Shown: in pieces, positions 31,178 to 42,671 of the stretch
How positions within the stretch are numbered: the stretch's first letter is position 1
Layout of the letters: each line of letters opens with the position of its first letter
Program-made: the position numbers and the translations under genes
The notes under the pieces: model-generated
Databases searched by the model: none
The model's input: only the letters and a program-made list of their open reading frames with translations
What the model was told of the DNA's origin: nothing
NCBI GenBank assembly: GCA_002280565.1
Contig: NCEF01000024.1
Span: 909 to 64,908, forward strand
Direction: 5' to 3'
DNA: 64,000 nt
DNA from: Sphingomonas sp. 32-66-10
GTDB lineage: Bacteria; Pseudomonadota; Alphaproteobacteria; Sphingomonadales; Sphingomonadaceae

Positions 31178-32062
31178 ATGTCCATTCTCATCGACCGGAA
31201 TACCAAGGTCATTACCCAAGGGATGACCGGTGAGACCGGCACCTTCCACACCCAGCAGGCGCTGGCATACGGCACCCAGATGGTCGGCGGCGTCACGCCG
31301 GGCAAGGGCGGCTCGACCCATATCGGCCTGCCGGTGTTCGACACGGTTGCCGAAGCCAAGAGCAAGACCGGCGCCGACGCGTCGGTGATCTATGTTCCGC
31401 CGCCCTTCGCCGCGGATTCGATCCTTGAGGCGATCGACGCCGAAATCCCGCTGATCGTGTGCATTACCGAAGGCATTCCGGTACTCGACATGGTCAAGGT
31501 GAAGCGGTCGCTGTCGGGCAGCAAGTCGCGCCTGATCGGCCCGAACTGCCCCGGCCTGCTGACGCCGGGCGAGTGCAAGATCGGCATCATGCCGGGCAAC
31601 ATCTTCTCGAAGGGCAGCGTCGGCGTCGTGTCGCGCTCGGGCACGCTGACCTATGAGGCGGTGTTCCAGACGACCAATGCAGGCCTGGGTCAGACCACCG
31701 CAGTCGGTATCGGCGGCGATCCGGTCAACGGCACCAACTTCATCGACGTGCTCGAGCTGTTCCTGGCTGACGACGCGACCGAATCGATCATCATGATCGG
31801 CGAAATCGGCGGCGACGCCGAGGAGCAGGCCGCGCAGTTCTTGATCGACGAAGCCAAGCGCGGTCGCAAGAAGCCGATGGCCGGCTTCATCGCGGGCCGC
31901 ACCGCCCCTCCGGGCCGCCGCATGGGCCATGCCGGCGCGATCGTGTCGGGCGGCAAAGGCGATGCCGAGAGCAAGATCGCGGCGATGGAGGCAGCGGGCA
32001 TCCGTGTATCGCAGTCGCCCAGCCTGCTCGGCGAAACGCTGCTTGAGGCGCTGAAGGGCTGA
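31178..32062 (+). CDS. sucD: succinyl-CoA synthetase subunit alpha
   Basis: Together with SucC it makes succinate and ATP (or GTP) from succinyl-CoA. The CoA-binding Rossmann domain starts [12 protein letters not shown], the signature [20 protein letters not shown] is present, and the phosphorylated His lies in [10 protein letters not shown]. The 294-residue length is normal. The partner gene sucC is not adjacent and is not in the window. A GC-rich hairpin separates it from sucA. Confidence 0.96.
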   Translation: MSILIDRNTKVITQGMTGETGTFHTQQALAYGTQMVGGVTPGKGGSTHIGLPVFDTVAEAKSKTGADASVIYVPPPFAADSILEAIDAEIPLIVCITEGIPVLDMVKVKRSLSGSKSRLIGPNCPGLLTPGECKIGIMPGNIFSKGSVGVVSRSGTLTYEAVFQTTNAGLGQTTAVGIGGDPVNGTNFIDVLELFLADDATESIIMIGEIGGDAEEQAAQFLIDEAKRGRKKPMAGFIAGRTAPPGRRMGHAGAIVSGGKGDAESKIAAMEAAGIRVSQSPSLLGETLLEALKG

Positions 32063-32074
32063 CACACCACTCCC

Positions 32075-32104
32075 GGCCGGGTGCGCGCGGCGCGCGGCCC
32101 GGCC
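32075..32104 (+). promoter_or_regulatory. strong stem-loop between sucD and sucA
   Basis: GGCCGGG (32075-32081) pairs with CCCGGCC (32098-32104), with an additional GCGC-rich inner stem. No T-tract follows. It could reduce read-through from sucD or protect the upstream mRNA. Confidence 0.4.
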
Positions 32105-32129
32105 ATTCCCCGGGGGTAGAAGGAATTTG

Positions 32130-35090
32130 ATGATGGGCGTTGATGGGTTGGATTTCGCGGAGATCGCTGGTGGCGTGAGCCCCGCCTTCGTCGAGACGAT
32201 GTACGCGAAGTTCAAGGCCGATCCCTCGGCGGTCGAATCTGGCTGGCGCGAGTGGTTCGCGGGGCTGGAGAGCACCGCGTCCGGCCCGAGCTGGGCCAAT
32301 CCACGCTGGCCGCTCAAGGACACCGATGCGCTGACCGCAGCGCTCGACCCGACCCAGATGGAGCCCGCGCCCAAGCCCGCGCGCGGCGGCGCCCCTGCTC
32401 CTGCGGCTGCCCCGGCACCCGCTGCATCGAGCGCCGACATCGCGCGCGCCGCGAATGACTCGATCCGCGCGATGCTGCTGATCCGCACCTATCGCGTGCG
32501 CGGGCACCTCGCCGCCAATCTCGACCCGCTCGGCCTCGCCAAGCAGGAGTTGCCGGCCGACCTGACGCCCGAATATCACGGCTTCACCGACGCCGACATG
32601 GACCGCCCGATCTTCCTCGGCGGCAATCTCGGCCTCGAAAAGGCGACGATGCGCGAAATCGTCGCGACGCTGCGCAAGAATTACTGCGGTAATGTCGGCC
32701 TTGAATATATGCACATCGCCGATGTCGAAGAGCGCCGCTTCCTGCAGGAGCGGCTCGAGGGCCAGGACAAGGCGATCGAATTCTCGCCCAACGGCAAGAA
32801 GGCGATCCTGTCCAAGGTGATCGAAGCCGAGCAGTGGGAAAAATTCCTCGGCAAGAAGTATGTCGGGACCAAGCGCTTCGGCCTCGACGGCGGTGAATCG
32901 ATGATCCCCGCGATGGAGGCGATCATCAAGTATGGCGGCCAATATGGCGTGCGCGAGATCGTGTACGGCATGGCGCATCGCGGCCGCCTCAACATGCTCG
33001 CCAACGTGATGGCCAAGCCCTATCGCGTGATCTTCCACGAATTCGCCGGCGGTTCGGCCAACCCCGACGATATCGGCGGCTCGGGCGACGTGAAATATCA
33101 CCTCGGCACCAGCACCGACCGCGAGTTCGACGGGATCAGCGTCCATATGTCGCTGGTCGCCAACCCGTCGCACCTCGAGGCGGTCGACCCGGTCGTGCTC
33201 GGCAAGGTCCGCGCACAGCAGACCAACCGCAACGACCTGGAGAATCACGAGCAGGTGCTGCCGGTGCTGCTGCACGGCGACGCGGCGTTCGCGGGTCAGG
33301 GCATCGTGTGGGAGTGCCTCGGCTTCTCGGGGATCCGCGGCTACAACACCGGCGGCTGCATCCACTTCATCATCAACAACCAGATCGGCTTTACCACCAG
33401 CCCGCAATTCGCGCGCTCCTCGCCCTATCCCTCGGACGTGGCGAAGGGCGTCATGGCGCCGATCTTCCACGTCAATGGCGACGATCCCGAGGCGGTGACC
33501 TTCGCGTGCAAGATGGCGATCGAATATCGCCAGAAGTTCAAGCGCGACGTCGTGATCGACATGTGGTGCTATCGCCGCTTCGGCCACAACGAAGGCGACG
33601 AGCCCTCGTTCACCCAGCCGCTGATGTACGCCAAGATCAAGGGCCATCCCGGCGTCGCCGAACTCTATGCCAAGCGGCTGGAGGGCGAAGGCGTGATCGA
33701 TGGCGGCTTCGCGGCCATGCACATCGCCGACTTCACCGCGCATCTCGAGGACGAGTTCAGCGCCGGGGCGACCTACAAGGCGAACAAGGCCGACTGGTTC
33801 GGCGGTCGCTGGTCGGGTCTCAGCGCCCCGGTCGACGCCGAAAGCGCGCGTCGCAATGTCGAAACCGGCATCGACAAGAAGCTGTTCGACAGCCTCGGCC
33901 GCACGCTGACCAGCGTTCCCGAGGGGCTGACCCCGCACAAGACGGTCGCGCCGGGCGCCGATCCGAGCGCCGCGCAGGCCGTCGCAGAGCAACTGCTCGG
34001 TGAGAACCCCGGCACGCTCAACGGCTTCGCAGTAGGCTATGGCGTGCGCCTGTCGGGCCAGGATTCGGGCCGCGGCACGTTCAGCCAGCGGCATGCCGTC
34101 TGGGTCGATCAGACCGACGAGCGCAAATATGTACCGCTCAGCACCATCCCGCACGGCCGGTTCGAGGTGCTCGACAGCCCGCTCTCCGAATATGGCGTGC
34201 TTGGCTTCGAATATGGCTATGCGCTGGCCGACCCCAAGAGCCTAGTGCTGTGGGAGGCGCAGTTCGGCGACTTCGTCAACGGCGCGCAGATCATGATCGA
34301 CCAGTTCATCGCGTCGGGCGAGTCCAAGTGGCTACGCGCCAACGGCCTCGTGATGCTCCTCCCGCATGGGTATGAAGGCCAGGGTCCCGAGCACAGCTCG
34401 GCACGTCCCGAGCGCTTCCTGCAGCTGTGCGCAGGCGACAATATGCAGGTCGCGAACGTCACCACCCCGGCGAATTATTTCCACCTGCTGCGCCGCCAGA
34501 TGCACCGCAATTTCCGCAAGCCGCTGGTGGTGATGACCCCCAAGTCACTGCTGCGCCACAAGCTCGCGGTCTCCACCGCCGACCAGTTCCAGGGCGAGAC
34601 GCATTTCATGCGCATCCTGTCGGACCCGTCGGCTCCGGCGGATCAGGATGTGCAGCGCGTCGTGCTGTGCACCGGCAAGGTCGCCTACGACCTGATCGAA
34701 GCGCGCGATGCTGCGGGCGACAAGAACACCGCGATCATCCGCATCGAACAGCTCTATCCCTTCCCCGGCGACCCGCTGGTCGCGCGCCTGTCGCGCATGA
34801 CCAATGTCGAGGAAGTGGTGTGGGCGCAGGAAGAGCCACGCAACAATGGCTATTGGTTCTTCGTTGAGCCCTATATCGAGGCATGCATGGTCGAAGCGGG
34901 CATCAAGCCGCAGCGTCCGCGCTATGCCGGTCGCGCCGCGGCGGCATCGCCCGCCACCGGCCTGATGAAGCGCCACCAGGCCGAACAGGGTGCGCTGATC
35001 GCCGACGCGCTCGGCCATAATGTGCGTGAGGAAATCCGCCGCGCACGCACGACCGAAGACTCCAAGACCGCCGGCAAGCCCGGCGCGTAA
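32130..35090 (+). CDS. sucA: 2-oxoglutarate dehydrogenase E1 component
   Basis: The thiamine-diphosphate decarboxylase of the 2-oxoglutarate dehydrogenase complex. The start is ATG at 32130 after AAGGA; the codons at 32127 (TTG) and 32133 (ATG) are alternatives. The protein has 986 residues. An N-terminal helical peptide ([20 protein letters not shown]) for E2 binding, an Ala/Pro linker (90-110), [17 protein letters not shown], and the ThDP region [13 protein letters not shown] are visible. The C-terminal transketolase-like half has [20 protein letters not shown]. It is followed by sucB (26-base gap). Confidence 0.97.
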   Translation: MMGVDGLDFAEIAGGVSPAFVETMYAKFKADPSAVESGWREWFAGLESTASGPSWANPRWPLKDTDALTAALDPTQMEPAPKPARGGAPAPAAAPAPAASSADIARAANDSIRAMLLIRTYRVRGHLAANLDPLGLAKQELPADLTPEYHGFTDADMDRPIFLGGNLGLEKATMREIVATLRKNYCGNVGLEYMHIADVEERRFLQERLEGQDKAIEFSPNGKKAILSKVIEAEQWEKFLGKKYVGTKRFGLDGGESMIPAMEAIIKYGGQYGVREIVYGMAHRGRLNMLANVMAKPYRVIFHEFAGGSANPDDIGGSGDVKYHLGTSTDREFDGISVHMSLVANPSHLEAVDPVVLGKVRAQQTNRNDLENHEQVLPVLLHGDAAFAGQGIVWECLGFSGIRGYNTGGCIHFIINNQIGFTTSPQFARSSPYPSDVAKGVMAPIFHVNGDDPEAVTFACKMAIEYRQKFKRDVVIDMWCYRRFGHNEGDEPSFTQPLMYAKIKGHPGVAELYAKRLEGEGVIDGGFAAMHIADFTAHLEDEFSAGATYKANKADWFGGRWSGLSAPVDAESARRNVETGIDKKLFDSLGRTLTSVPEGLTPHKTVAPGADPSAAQAVAEQLLGENPGTLNGFAVGYGVRLSGQDSGRGTFSQRHAVWVDQTDERKYVPLSTIPHGRFEVLDSPLSEYGVLGFEYGYALADPKSLVLWEAQFGDFVNGAQIMIDQFIASGESKWLRANGLVMLLPHGYEGQGPEHSSARPERFLQLCAGDNMQVANVTTPANYFHLLRRQMHRNFRKPLVVMTPKSLLRHKLAVSTADQFQGETHFMRILSDPSAPADQDVQRVVLCTGKVAYDLIEARDAAGDKNTAIIRIEQLYPFPGDPLVARLSRMTNVEEVVWAQEEPRNNGYWFFVEPYIEACMVEAGIKPQRPRYAGRAAAASPATGLMKRHQAEQGALIADALGHNVREEIRRARTTEDSKTAGKPGA

Positions 35091-35116
35091 GAATTCCCCA
35101 GGAAGGACACAGCGAG

Positions 35117-36337
<1,221 letters not shown>

Positions 36338-36348
36338 AGCCGAGTACG

Positions 36349-36567
36349 ATGGAGCCACCCTGGATAAAATATCCGCACATCGGACTGGGCTCCATCGGCT
36401 GGCGCATGGGCTATGGCGAAGACTATTGGTTCGCTTTTGCCGATTGGTACAACGGCTTAGACACAGCCGGTAAGATAGCGATCAGGGAACGTTATCCCGA
36501 ACCCGCAGTGGTTGAAGAAGGTTATCCGTGGACCGGCTTCTATGACCGGCTGGAGAAGTACAAATGA
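36349..36567 (+). CDS. small protein of unknown function between sucB and lpd (72 aa)
   Basis: The ATG lies 11 bases after sucB, and the stop overlaps the lpd start codon (ATGA), implying translational coupling. The protein is aromatic-rich (eight Tyr, six Trp), with WRMGYGEDYWFAFADWYNG and a C-terminal YPWTGFYDRL. I see no signal peptide or membrane segment. Base composition is clearly more AT-rich than sucB or lpd. I recognise no family with confidence. The arrangement argues for a real, conserved gene and not chance. Confidence 0.65.
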   Translation: MEPPWIKYPHIGLGSIGWRMGYGEDYWFAFADWYNGLDTAGKIAIRERYPEPAVVEEGYPWTGFYDRLEKYK

Positions 36568-37958
36568 GTGAATACGACTTCGACGTCCTCGTGATCGGTG
36601 CGGGCCCCGGCGGTTATGTCGCCGCAATCCGCGCGGCACAGCTCGGGCTCAAGACCGCGTGCGCCGAGGGGCGTGAGACGCTGGGCGGGACCTGCCTCAA
36701 TGTCGGCTGCATCCCGTCCAAGGCGCTGCTGCACGCGTCCGAGCTGTACAACGAAGCCGCCAGTGGCGCGCTCGCCAAGCTCGGCGTCAAGCTCGGCAGC
36801 GTCGAGCTCGACCTCGACGCCATGCATGCGCAGCGGCTCGACGCGGTCAAGGGCCTGACCGGCGGCATCGAATATCTGTTCAAGAAGAACAAGGTCGAGT
36901 GGCTCAAGGGCTATGCGTCCTTCACCGGCAAGGACTCGGTCCAGATCGGCGACCGCACCGTCCGCGCCAAGAACATCGTCATCGCCACCGGCTCCAGCGT
37001 CACCCCGCTCCCCGGCGTCGAGGTCGACCAAAAGATCGTCATCGACTCGACCGGCGCGCTCGAACTGCCCAAGGTCCCCGAGCATCTCGTCGTCATCGGC
37101 GGCGGCGTGATCGGCCTTGAGCTGGGCAGCGTGTGGCGCCGCGTCGGCGCAAAGGTGACCGTGGTCGAATATCTCGACCAGATCCTCCCCGGCTTCGACG
37201 GCGACGTGCGCAAGGAAGCGCAGAAGCTGTTCAAGAAGCAGGGCATCGAGTTCAAGACCGGGACCAAGGTCACCGGCGTCGCCGTCAATGGCGACAAGGC
37301 GGCCGTCACGATCGAACCCGCCAAGGGTGGCGACGCGGAGACGATCGAGGCGGACAATGTCCTCGTCGCGATCGGCCGCCGCCCGAACACGAGCGGCCTC
37401 AACCTCGAAGCCGCCGGCCTGACCGTCAACGCGCGCGGCCAGATCGAGATCGGGCACGAGTTCGAAACCGCGGTCGATGGCATCTGGGCGATCGGCGACG
37501 TCGTCCCCGGCCCGATGCTGGCGCACAAGGCCGAGGATGAAGGGATCGCCGTCGCGGAGAATATCGCTGGCCTCACCGGCATCGTGAACCACGACCTGAT
37601 CCCGTCGGTCGTCTATACCATGCCCGAAATCGCCGGCATCGGCCTGACCGAAGAGGCGGCCAAGGAAAAGGGCGAGATCAAGGTCGGCAAATTCCCAATG
37701 GCCGGCAACAGCCGCGCCAAGACCAACCACGAACCCGACGGCTTTGTGAAGGTCATTTCGGACGCCAAGACCGATCGCGTGCTCGGCGTGTGGATCATCA
37801 CCAGCCTCGCCGGCACGATGATCGCCCAGGCGACGCAGGCGATGGAGTTCGGCGCGACCAGCGAAGACATCGCTTATACCTGCCACGCCCATCCGACGCA
37901 CAGCGAAGCGATCAAGGAAGCGGCGATGGCGGTAACCGGCAAGCCGATCCACATCTGA
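36564..37958 (+). CDS. lpd: dihydrolipoyl dehydrogenase (E3)
   Basis: The flavoprotein that reoxidises lipoyl groups of 2-oxoglutarate dehydrogenase (and probably other 2-oxoacid complexes). FAD-binding GAGPGGYVAAIRAAQLG is at 12-28, the redox-active disulfide Cys44/Cys49 lies in GGTCLNVGCIPSK, the NAD-binding motif is GGGVIGLELGS, and the catalytic His is in HAHPTHSE near the C-terminus. The 464-residue length is standard. It overlaps the small upstream gene by four bases and ends the operon. Confidence 0.97.
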   Translation: MSEYDFDVLVIGAGPGGYVAAIRAAQLGLKTACAEGRETLGGTCLNVGCIPSKALLHASELYNEAASGALAKLGVKLGSVELDLDAMHAQRLDAVKGLTGGIEYLFKKNKVEWLKGYASFTGKDSVQIGDRTVRAKNIVIATGSSVTPLPGVEVDQKIVIDSTGALELPKVPEHLVVIGGGVIGLELGSVWRRVGAKVTVVEYLDQILPGFDGDVRKEAQKLFKKQGIEFKTGTKVTGVAVNGDKAAVTIEPAKGGDAETIEADNVLVAIGRRPNTSGLNLEAAGLTVNARGQIEIGHEFETAVDGIWAIGDVVPGPMLAHKAEDEGIAVAENIAGLTGIVNHDLIPSVVYTMPEIAGIGLTEEAAKEKGEIKVGKFPMAGNSRAKTNHEPDGFVKVISDAKTDRVLGVWIITSLAGTMIAQATQAMEFGATSEDIAYTCHAHPTHSEAIKEAAMAVTGKPIHI

Positions 37959-38019
37959 TCACCGCAGCATCCATATCCGCATTAGCCGCAGCTTAACCTG
38001 CCACCGCTAATGCGGGACG

Positions 38020-39954
38020 ATGCTCGCCGGTCCATTCGCATTCCTACGCGACATGTCGATCTCGACGCGGACAGCGATCACGTTGTCCGCGCTGATCGGT
38101 CTTATCTTCATTCTCGCGGGCATCGTATCCTATCAGGACAGCGCACAGCGCACACGGGAAAGCGGGCTGGCCACGCTCGACCATTATGCCCGCGAGGTTG
38201 TCAAGGAGCAGGAGACTCGCTTCGCCCGCATCCGTGCGACCCATATGCGCGCGACCGACCTGTTGCGCGCCGAACTTTCGGCCAATCCCCGCCTCGACGA
38301 TCCCGCCGCCTTCAGCGCAATGTTCCCCGCCGATCCGCGCGGAGGCCGACGCAGCGCCGATGCGCTCTACACCGGCGCGAGCACGCCATTCGGATACGTC
38401 CGGACCATCGGCGGATTTATCCCGCGCGAGCCCGACATTGCGTCGCGCCAGCGCCTGATGGCCGCGACCGGCGTCGTCAGTCGCCTGGGCGAAGGAATTC
38501 GCCCCGAGCTTGAGAGCCTCTATTACTTTACACCGGAAAATGCGCTGGTGATCTTTGCCGCCGACCGCCCCGATCGGCTGAGCTTCTATCGCAAGGACGC
38601 ACCGAGCACGCTCGATTTCCAGCAACAGGAATTCGCGACAATCACCACCCGTGCTGCCAATCCGGCGCGCACGATGCGCTGCACCGCGCTGCGCCACATC
38701 ATGTACGATCGCACCGGGGGCACCTGGACCACCGGCTGCATGACGCCGGTCGACCTAGGCGGACGGCATGTGGGAAGCTGGGGGACTAGCGTTCCGCTCG
38801 ACGATCTGATGCCTGCGAACGACTTGAACGACGTGCCCGGAACGGGCGTGATCCTGATCTCGCGCGAAGGGCGGCTGATCCATCATCCCCGCTATACGCA
38901 TCAGAGGCGCTCCGGGCCGGAATCGATGCTCGATCTGACCACGACCCGCGACCCCCAACTGGCGGCGCTCTGGGCCTTCGTTCAGCAGCATCGCGATGGC
39001 AATTATCTCGGCGAAGCGCTCGACAGCTTCGTCGCGATGCGCCGGATCGATACGCCGGGCTGGTACGCGCTGGTGGTGCAGGACCCGTCGGTGATGCAGG
39101 CCGAGTCCCGCCGCCTGATTCTGCGCATCGCGATTACCGCTGCGATCTGCCTCGTCCTTCAGGCTCTGGCCATCACCTGGCTGTTGCGCCGCCGCGTGGG
39201 TGCGCCGCTTGCCCGTCTGATCGAGCGCACCCGCACGCTGACCCGTCGCGTCCCCAGCGCGCGCTTCGTCGATGTGGATCGGGTCGCACGGCGCGACGAA
39301 GTGGCGCAGCTGACGCATGATTTCGACATCATGGCCGAACGGATCGGATCCGCGCAAAGCGAGCTCGAGCGCAAGGTCGCCGACCGGACCAAAGCCCTGC
39401 GACGTGCCAATCTTCAGCTCAAGCTGATCGCGACTCGCGACCCGCTGACCGGGATTCCCAGCCGTCGCCATCTGGCGAGCGAGATTGACGCGCGGCTCAC
39501 CGTGCTGGGGGGCGAGGGCCATTATCTGCTCGTGTTCGATGTCGATCACCTGAAGCGGGTCAATGAAGTCCATGGCGAGGAAACCGGCGACCGCGCGCTG
39601 ATCAACATCGCCAACGGCATCGCCGCGTTGCTGCGGGAAGGCGATCTGTGCGGACGCATCGGCGGTGCCGAATTTGCAGCGTTCGTGCGCGCGGACAGCC
39701 AGGCCGAGGCAATGAATGTCGTCGAACGCGTCCGGACCGGTCTCTATGGCCTGGAAACGCCGGGCCGCTACGGCGAGATGGTCCGCGTGACGGTCAGCGC
39801 GGGCGTGACCGGCGCCACTGCCGGCGACCGGTTCGATGCGCTGCTGCTCCGCGCTGAACAGGCGCTGGCGGAGGCCAAGCAGGGCGGACGCGACCGCGCC
39901 ATATGGCACCGCCCCGTCGGGCGGCGGCACAACGCGATTCAGCGCGCGAGCTGA
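38020..39954 (+). CDS. membrane GGDEF-domain protein with degenerate GGAEF motif (644 aa)
   Basis: Layout: an N-terminal transmembrane helix (about 20-42), a large periplasmic sensor-like region (Cache type by position), a second helix near residue 366-390, a HAMP segment (VGAPLARLIERTRTL), a short coiled coil, and a C-terminal GGDEF domain of about 165 residues. The domain has DPLTGIPSRRHL and the metal site FDVDHLKRVN, but the signature is GGAEF instead of GG(D/E)EF, which usually reduces or removes diguanylate cyclase activity. It may be a c-di-GMP sensor or an inactive paralogue. A shorter start at residue 12 (MSISTRT) is possible. Confidence 0.88.
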   Translation: MLAGPFAFLRDMSISTRTAITLSALIGLIFILAGIVSYQDSAQRTRESGLATLDHYAREVVKEQETRFARIRATHMRATDLLRAELSANPRLDDPAAFSAMFPADPRGGRRSADALYTGASTPFGYVRTIGGFIPREPDIASRQRLMAATGVVSRLGEGIRPELESLYYFTPENALVIFAADRPDRLSFYRKDAPSTLDFQQQEFATITTRAANPARTMRCTALRHIMYDRTGGTWTTGCMTPVDLGGRHVGSWGTSVPLDDLMPANDLNDVPGTGVILISREGRLIHHPRYTHQRRSGPESMLDLTTTRDPQLAALWAFVQQHRDGNYLGEALDSFVAMRRIDTPGWYALVVQDPSVMQAESRRLILRIAITAAICLVLQALAITWLLRRRVGAPLARLIERTRTLTRRVPSARFVDVDRVARRDEVAQLTHDFDIMAERIGSAQSELERKVADRTKALRRANLQLKLIATRDPLTGIPSRRHLASEIDARLTVLGGEGHYLLVFDVDHLKRVNEVHGEETGDRALINIANGIAALLREGDLCGRIGGAEFAAFVRADSQAEAMNVVERVRTGLYGLETPGRYGEMVRVTVSAGVTGATAGDRFDALLLRAEQALAEAKQGGRDRAIWHRPVGRRHNAIQRAS

Positions 39955-40024
39955 TCTCACACGGCCGGTTGTTTTCCCCTGCTCGACCGCTATAGTCGAG
40001 CAACACACAGGGGGAGGCTGATCC

Positions 40025-41362
40025 ATGCGTCGTTATGCCGCAATTGCACTTGCCGCGCTTGCTCTTGCGCCCCTGCCCGCGCTCGCTCAGGACCCTGCGC
40101 GCATGGACGCCGTGGTCCGCGACGATGTCGATAAGGGCGAGTTCATGGGCGCAGTGTTGGTCGCGCGCGATGGCGATGTGCTGTTCGACAAGGGCTATGG
40201 ATCGGCGAACCTCGAATGGAAGATCGCCAATGACGGCGATACCAAATTCCGGCTCGGTTCGGTCACCAAACAGTTCACTGCGGTGGCCATCCTGCTGCTG
40301 CAGGAACGAGGCAAGCTGACGCTCGACGCGCCGGTCAAGACCTACCTGCCCGACGCCCCCGCCATTTGGGACAAGGTGACCGTCCGCCATCTGTTGACCC
40401 ACAGTGCGGGTATCCCGAACTTCACCAACTTCCCTGATTACGGGACGACCAAGACTCTGCCCGCGACCCATGCCAGCCTCATCGCGCGCTTCCGCGACAA
40501 GCCGCTGGAGTTCGCGCCGGGCGAGAAATTCGCCTATTCCAACTCGGGCTATGTCCTGCTCAGCGCCATCGTCGAGAAATTGAGCGGACAGAGCTACGCG
40601 GACTTTGTGCGCGAAAATCTGTTCAAGCCGCTCGGTATGGCCGACAGCGGCTATGACAGCCATGCCGCGATCCTCCCACGCCGCGCCGCGGGCTATTCCC
40701 CGTCCAAAGACGGCCCGGTCAATGCCGATTACATCAGCATGACCATCCCGCAGGGCGCAGGCGCGCTCTATTCCACCACCCGCGACCTGCTCAAATGGCA
40801 GCGCGGCCTGTATGGGGGCAAGCTGCTCAAGCCCGCCACGCTGGCGGCATTACGCACGCCGTACAAGGATGGCTACGCGCTTGGCGTGTTCGTCGAGAAC
40901 AAGGACGGCGTGACCACGATCGAGCATGGCGGCGGAATCGAAGGGTTCAATACCTCGCTCGCCTATGACCCTGACCGGAAGATCACGGTCGTCGTGCTCG
41001 GCAACCTCAACGGCCCATCACCGGGCAAGCTGTCCAAGTCGCTGATGACCCTCGCGCGCGGCGGTGCGGTGGTGCTGCCCGGCGAACGCAAGGCCGCGAC
41101 GGTCGCGCCCGATCAACTCGCCGAATATGCAGGCGTGTACGAACTCGCCCCGACCTTCGCGCTCACCATGCGGGTCAAGGACGGCAAGCTGATGACCCAG
41201 GCGACCGGACAGCAGGAGTTCGAGCTGTTCCCCGAGAGCAAGGACCGCTTCTTTCTCAAGGTCGTCGACGCCCAAGTTGAGTTCACCCGCGATGCCAGCG
41301 GCAAGGTGACCGGCGCGATCCTTCATCAGGGCGGGCGTTCAATGCCTGCACCGCGCAAATAG
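40025..41362 (+). CDS. exported serine beta-lactamase-family hydrolase (445 aa)
   Basis: A signal peptide ends ALAQ at residue 22. The penicillin-binding-like fold has SVTK (79-82, nucleophilic Ser79), YSN (171-173) and an H-G-G motif (EHGGGIEG), the class C beta-lactamase/esterase layout. After about residue 345 a separate domain of about 100 residues follows. Members include D-aminopeptidases and esterases as well as class C enzymes; an antibiotic-resistance role is not implied. It stands alone between the GGDEF gene and DUF1275. Confidence 0.9.
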   Translation: MRRYAAIALAALALAPLPALAQDPARMDAVVRDDVDKGEFMGAVLVARDGDVLFDKGYGSANLEWKIANDGDTKFRLGSVTKQFTAVAILLLQERGKLTLDAPVKTYLPDAPAIWDKVTVRHLLTHSAGIPNFTNFPDYGTTKTLPATHASLIARFRDKPLEFAPGEKFAYSNSGYVLLSAIVEKLSGQSYADFVRENLFKPLGMADSGYDSHAAILPRRAAGYSPSKDGPVNADYISMTIPQGAGALYSTTRDLLKWQRGLYGGKLLKPATLAALRTPYKDGYALGVFVENKDGVTTIEHGGGIEGFNTSLAYDPDRKITVVVLGNLNGPSPGKLSKSLMTLARGGAVVLPGERKAATVAPDQLAEYAGVYELAPTFALTMRVKDGKLMTQATGQQEFELFPESKDRFFLKVVDAQVEFTRDASGKVTGAILHQGGRSMPAPRK

Positions 41363-41363
41363 C

Positions 41364-42020
41364 TCAGGCTGCGGTTGTCCCGCGTTCGCGCGTCAGGCCC
41401 GCCGCCACCAAGGTCAGCCCACCTGCGGCAATCGCCGCGATCCACAGCGCCGCGTCCGCAGCAGCCACCCCAACCTTCGCCCCCAGTACCACGCCGACCG
41501 CAAACCCGACCCACAGCGCGAGATGCGGCACGAACGCCCAACGGTCGGGATCGCCCAGCAGCGTCCCCGCCAGCCGCTGCGCCATGCGCACCAGCGATCC
41601 GGTCATGTAGGAAACGCCGATCGCCACTTCGCCATCGCGCGCGAACACGCCATTTTCCATCCCCATCGCCGCCGCGACCAGCAGCAGCGGGAGCGGCCCC
41701 GGCAGGACCATCCACAGCGCCGCCGCCAGCGCCAGCGTGGCCGTCACTGCGCTCAGCACCGCCACCTTGCGCCGCTCCGCAAAGCGCCGGGCGATGATCG
41801 TCGCGATCATCACCCCTGCCACGAATGCCAGGATCAGTGCCGCCGCCAGCAAGGCCGTCCCGTCCGCCAGCCCGATCCCGACGCCCAGCCGCGTCGAATT
41901 GCCGCTCATGAACGATACGAAATAGCCGCCCAGCCGGGTGAAGGCGATTGCATCGACGAACCCGGCGAGCGCCGCCAGCGCGACGGCGAGCCCGATGAAG
42001 CGGGGGGCATAATCCTTCAT
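41364..42020 (-). CDS. DUF1275 (YoaK-like) membrane protein (218 aa)
   Basis: Five to seven hydrophobic helices fill the sequence, and the DUF1275 signature FTRLGGYFVSFMSGNSTRLG is present near residues 30-50. The start is ATG at 42020; earlier in-frame codons add non-hydrophobic residues. Function is unestablished in the family. The stop is one base from the stop of the serine-hydrolase gene, tail to tail. Confidence 0.9.
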   Translation of the reverse strand: MKDYAPRFIGLAVALAALAGFVDAIAFTRLGGYFVSFMSGNSTRLGVGIGLADGTALLAAALILAFVAGVMIATIIARRFAERRKVAVLSAVTATLALAAALWMVLPGPLPLLLVAAAMGMENGVFARDGEVAIGVSYMTGSLVRMAQRLAGTLLGDPDRWAFVPHLALWVGFAVGVVLGAKVGVAAADAALWIAAIAAGGLTLVAAGLTRERGTTAA

Positions 42021-42110
42021 GCCCCGCATTCTCCACAGCGGCTCCGCCACGCCAAGCAGAAATGGCATCGCCGATTGAACCGAATGTTATTTCGCGCGCA
42101 CCTTGTCCGC

Positions 42111-42671
42111 ATGAATGGGGAAACAGATCAGGCCGATCGTGCCACCGATGCCTGGCTGGTGGTCGCGGTACAGGCGGGGGACCGTCGCGCGATCGACCGA
42201 CTGGTCACGCGCTGGCACCGCCGGCTGGTCGCGCATGGCTGGCGGCTGACCGGCGACCGCGCGATGGCGGAGGAAGCGGTGCAGGCAGCGTGGATCGACA
42301 TTCTGCGCGGCATCGGCACCTTGCGCGACGAGCGCGCCTTCCCCGCCTGGGCCTATCGCATCGTCACCCGCAAGACCGCCGCCGCGATCGGCGACCGGAT
42401 CGCGGGCCGCGCGCTCGCCGCCGCGCTGGAGGATGTCCCACTTCCCGCGCCGCCGAGCCCTGAAGATGCCGCCGATGGCACCGCCTTGCGTCGCGCCGTC
42501 GCCGCACTTCCGCCCGGCCATCGCGCCGCCGTCGCACTGCATTATTTCGAGGGGCTGAGCATCGCCGAAACTGCGGTCGCGCTCGGCATTCCCGCCGGCA
42601 CCGTCAAGACCCGCCTGATGCACGCCCGCGCCAGGCTCAGAACCCTGTTGCAAGGAGAATCCCATGCGTGA
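42111..42671 (+). CDS. ECF-type RNA polymerase sigma factor (186 aa)
   Basis: A sigma-2-like N-terminal region (LVVAVQAGDRRAIDRLVTRW) and a sigma-4 region with the helix-turn-helix FEGLSIAETAVALGIPAGTVKTRL are both present. The start is set at ATG 42111; an ATG nine codons upstream is equally possible because neither has a clear ribosome-binding site. The frame is open far upstream, but that part lies antisense to DUF1275 and is rejected. It overlaps the next gene by eight bases, an arrangement that usually means sigma plus its regulator. Confidence 0.9.
   Translation: MNGETDQADRATDAWLVVAVQAGDRRAIDRLVTRWHRRLVAHGWRLTGDRAMAEEAVQAAWIDILRGIGTLRDERAFPAWAYRIVTRKTAAAIGDRIAGRALAAALEDVPLPAPPSPEDAADGTALRRAVAALPPGHRAAVALHYFEGLSIAETAVALGIPAGTVKTRLMHARARLRTLLQGESHA

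Noticed and set aside
31887..34154. 755-codon minus-strand open frame opposite sucD and sucA
   Set aside because: It is antisense to two enzyme genes with clear motifs; the frame is open because of codon bias.
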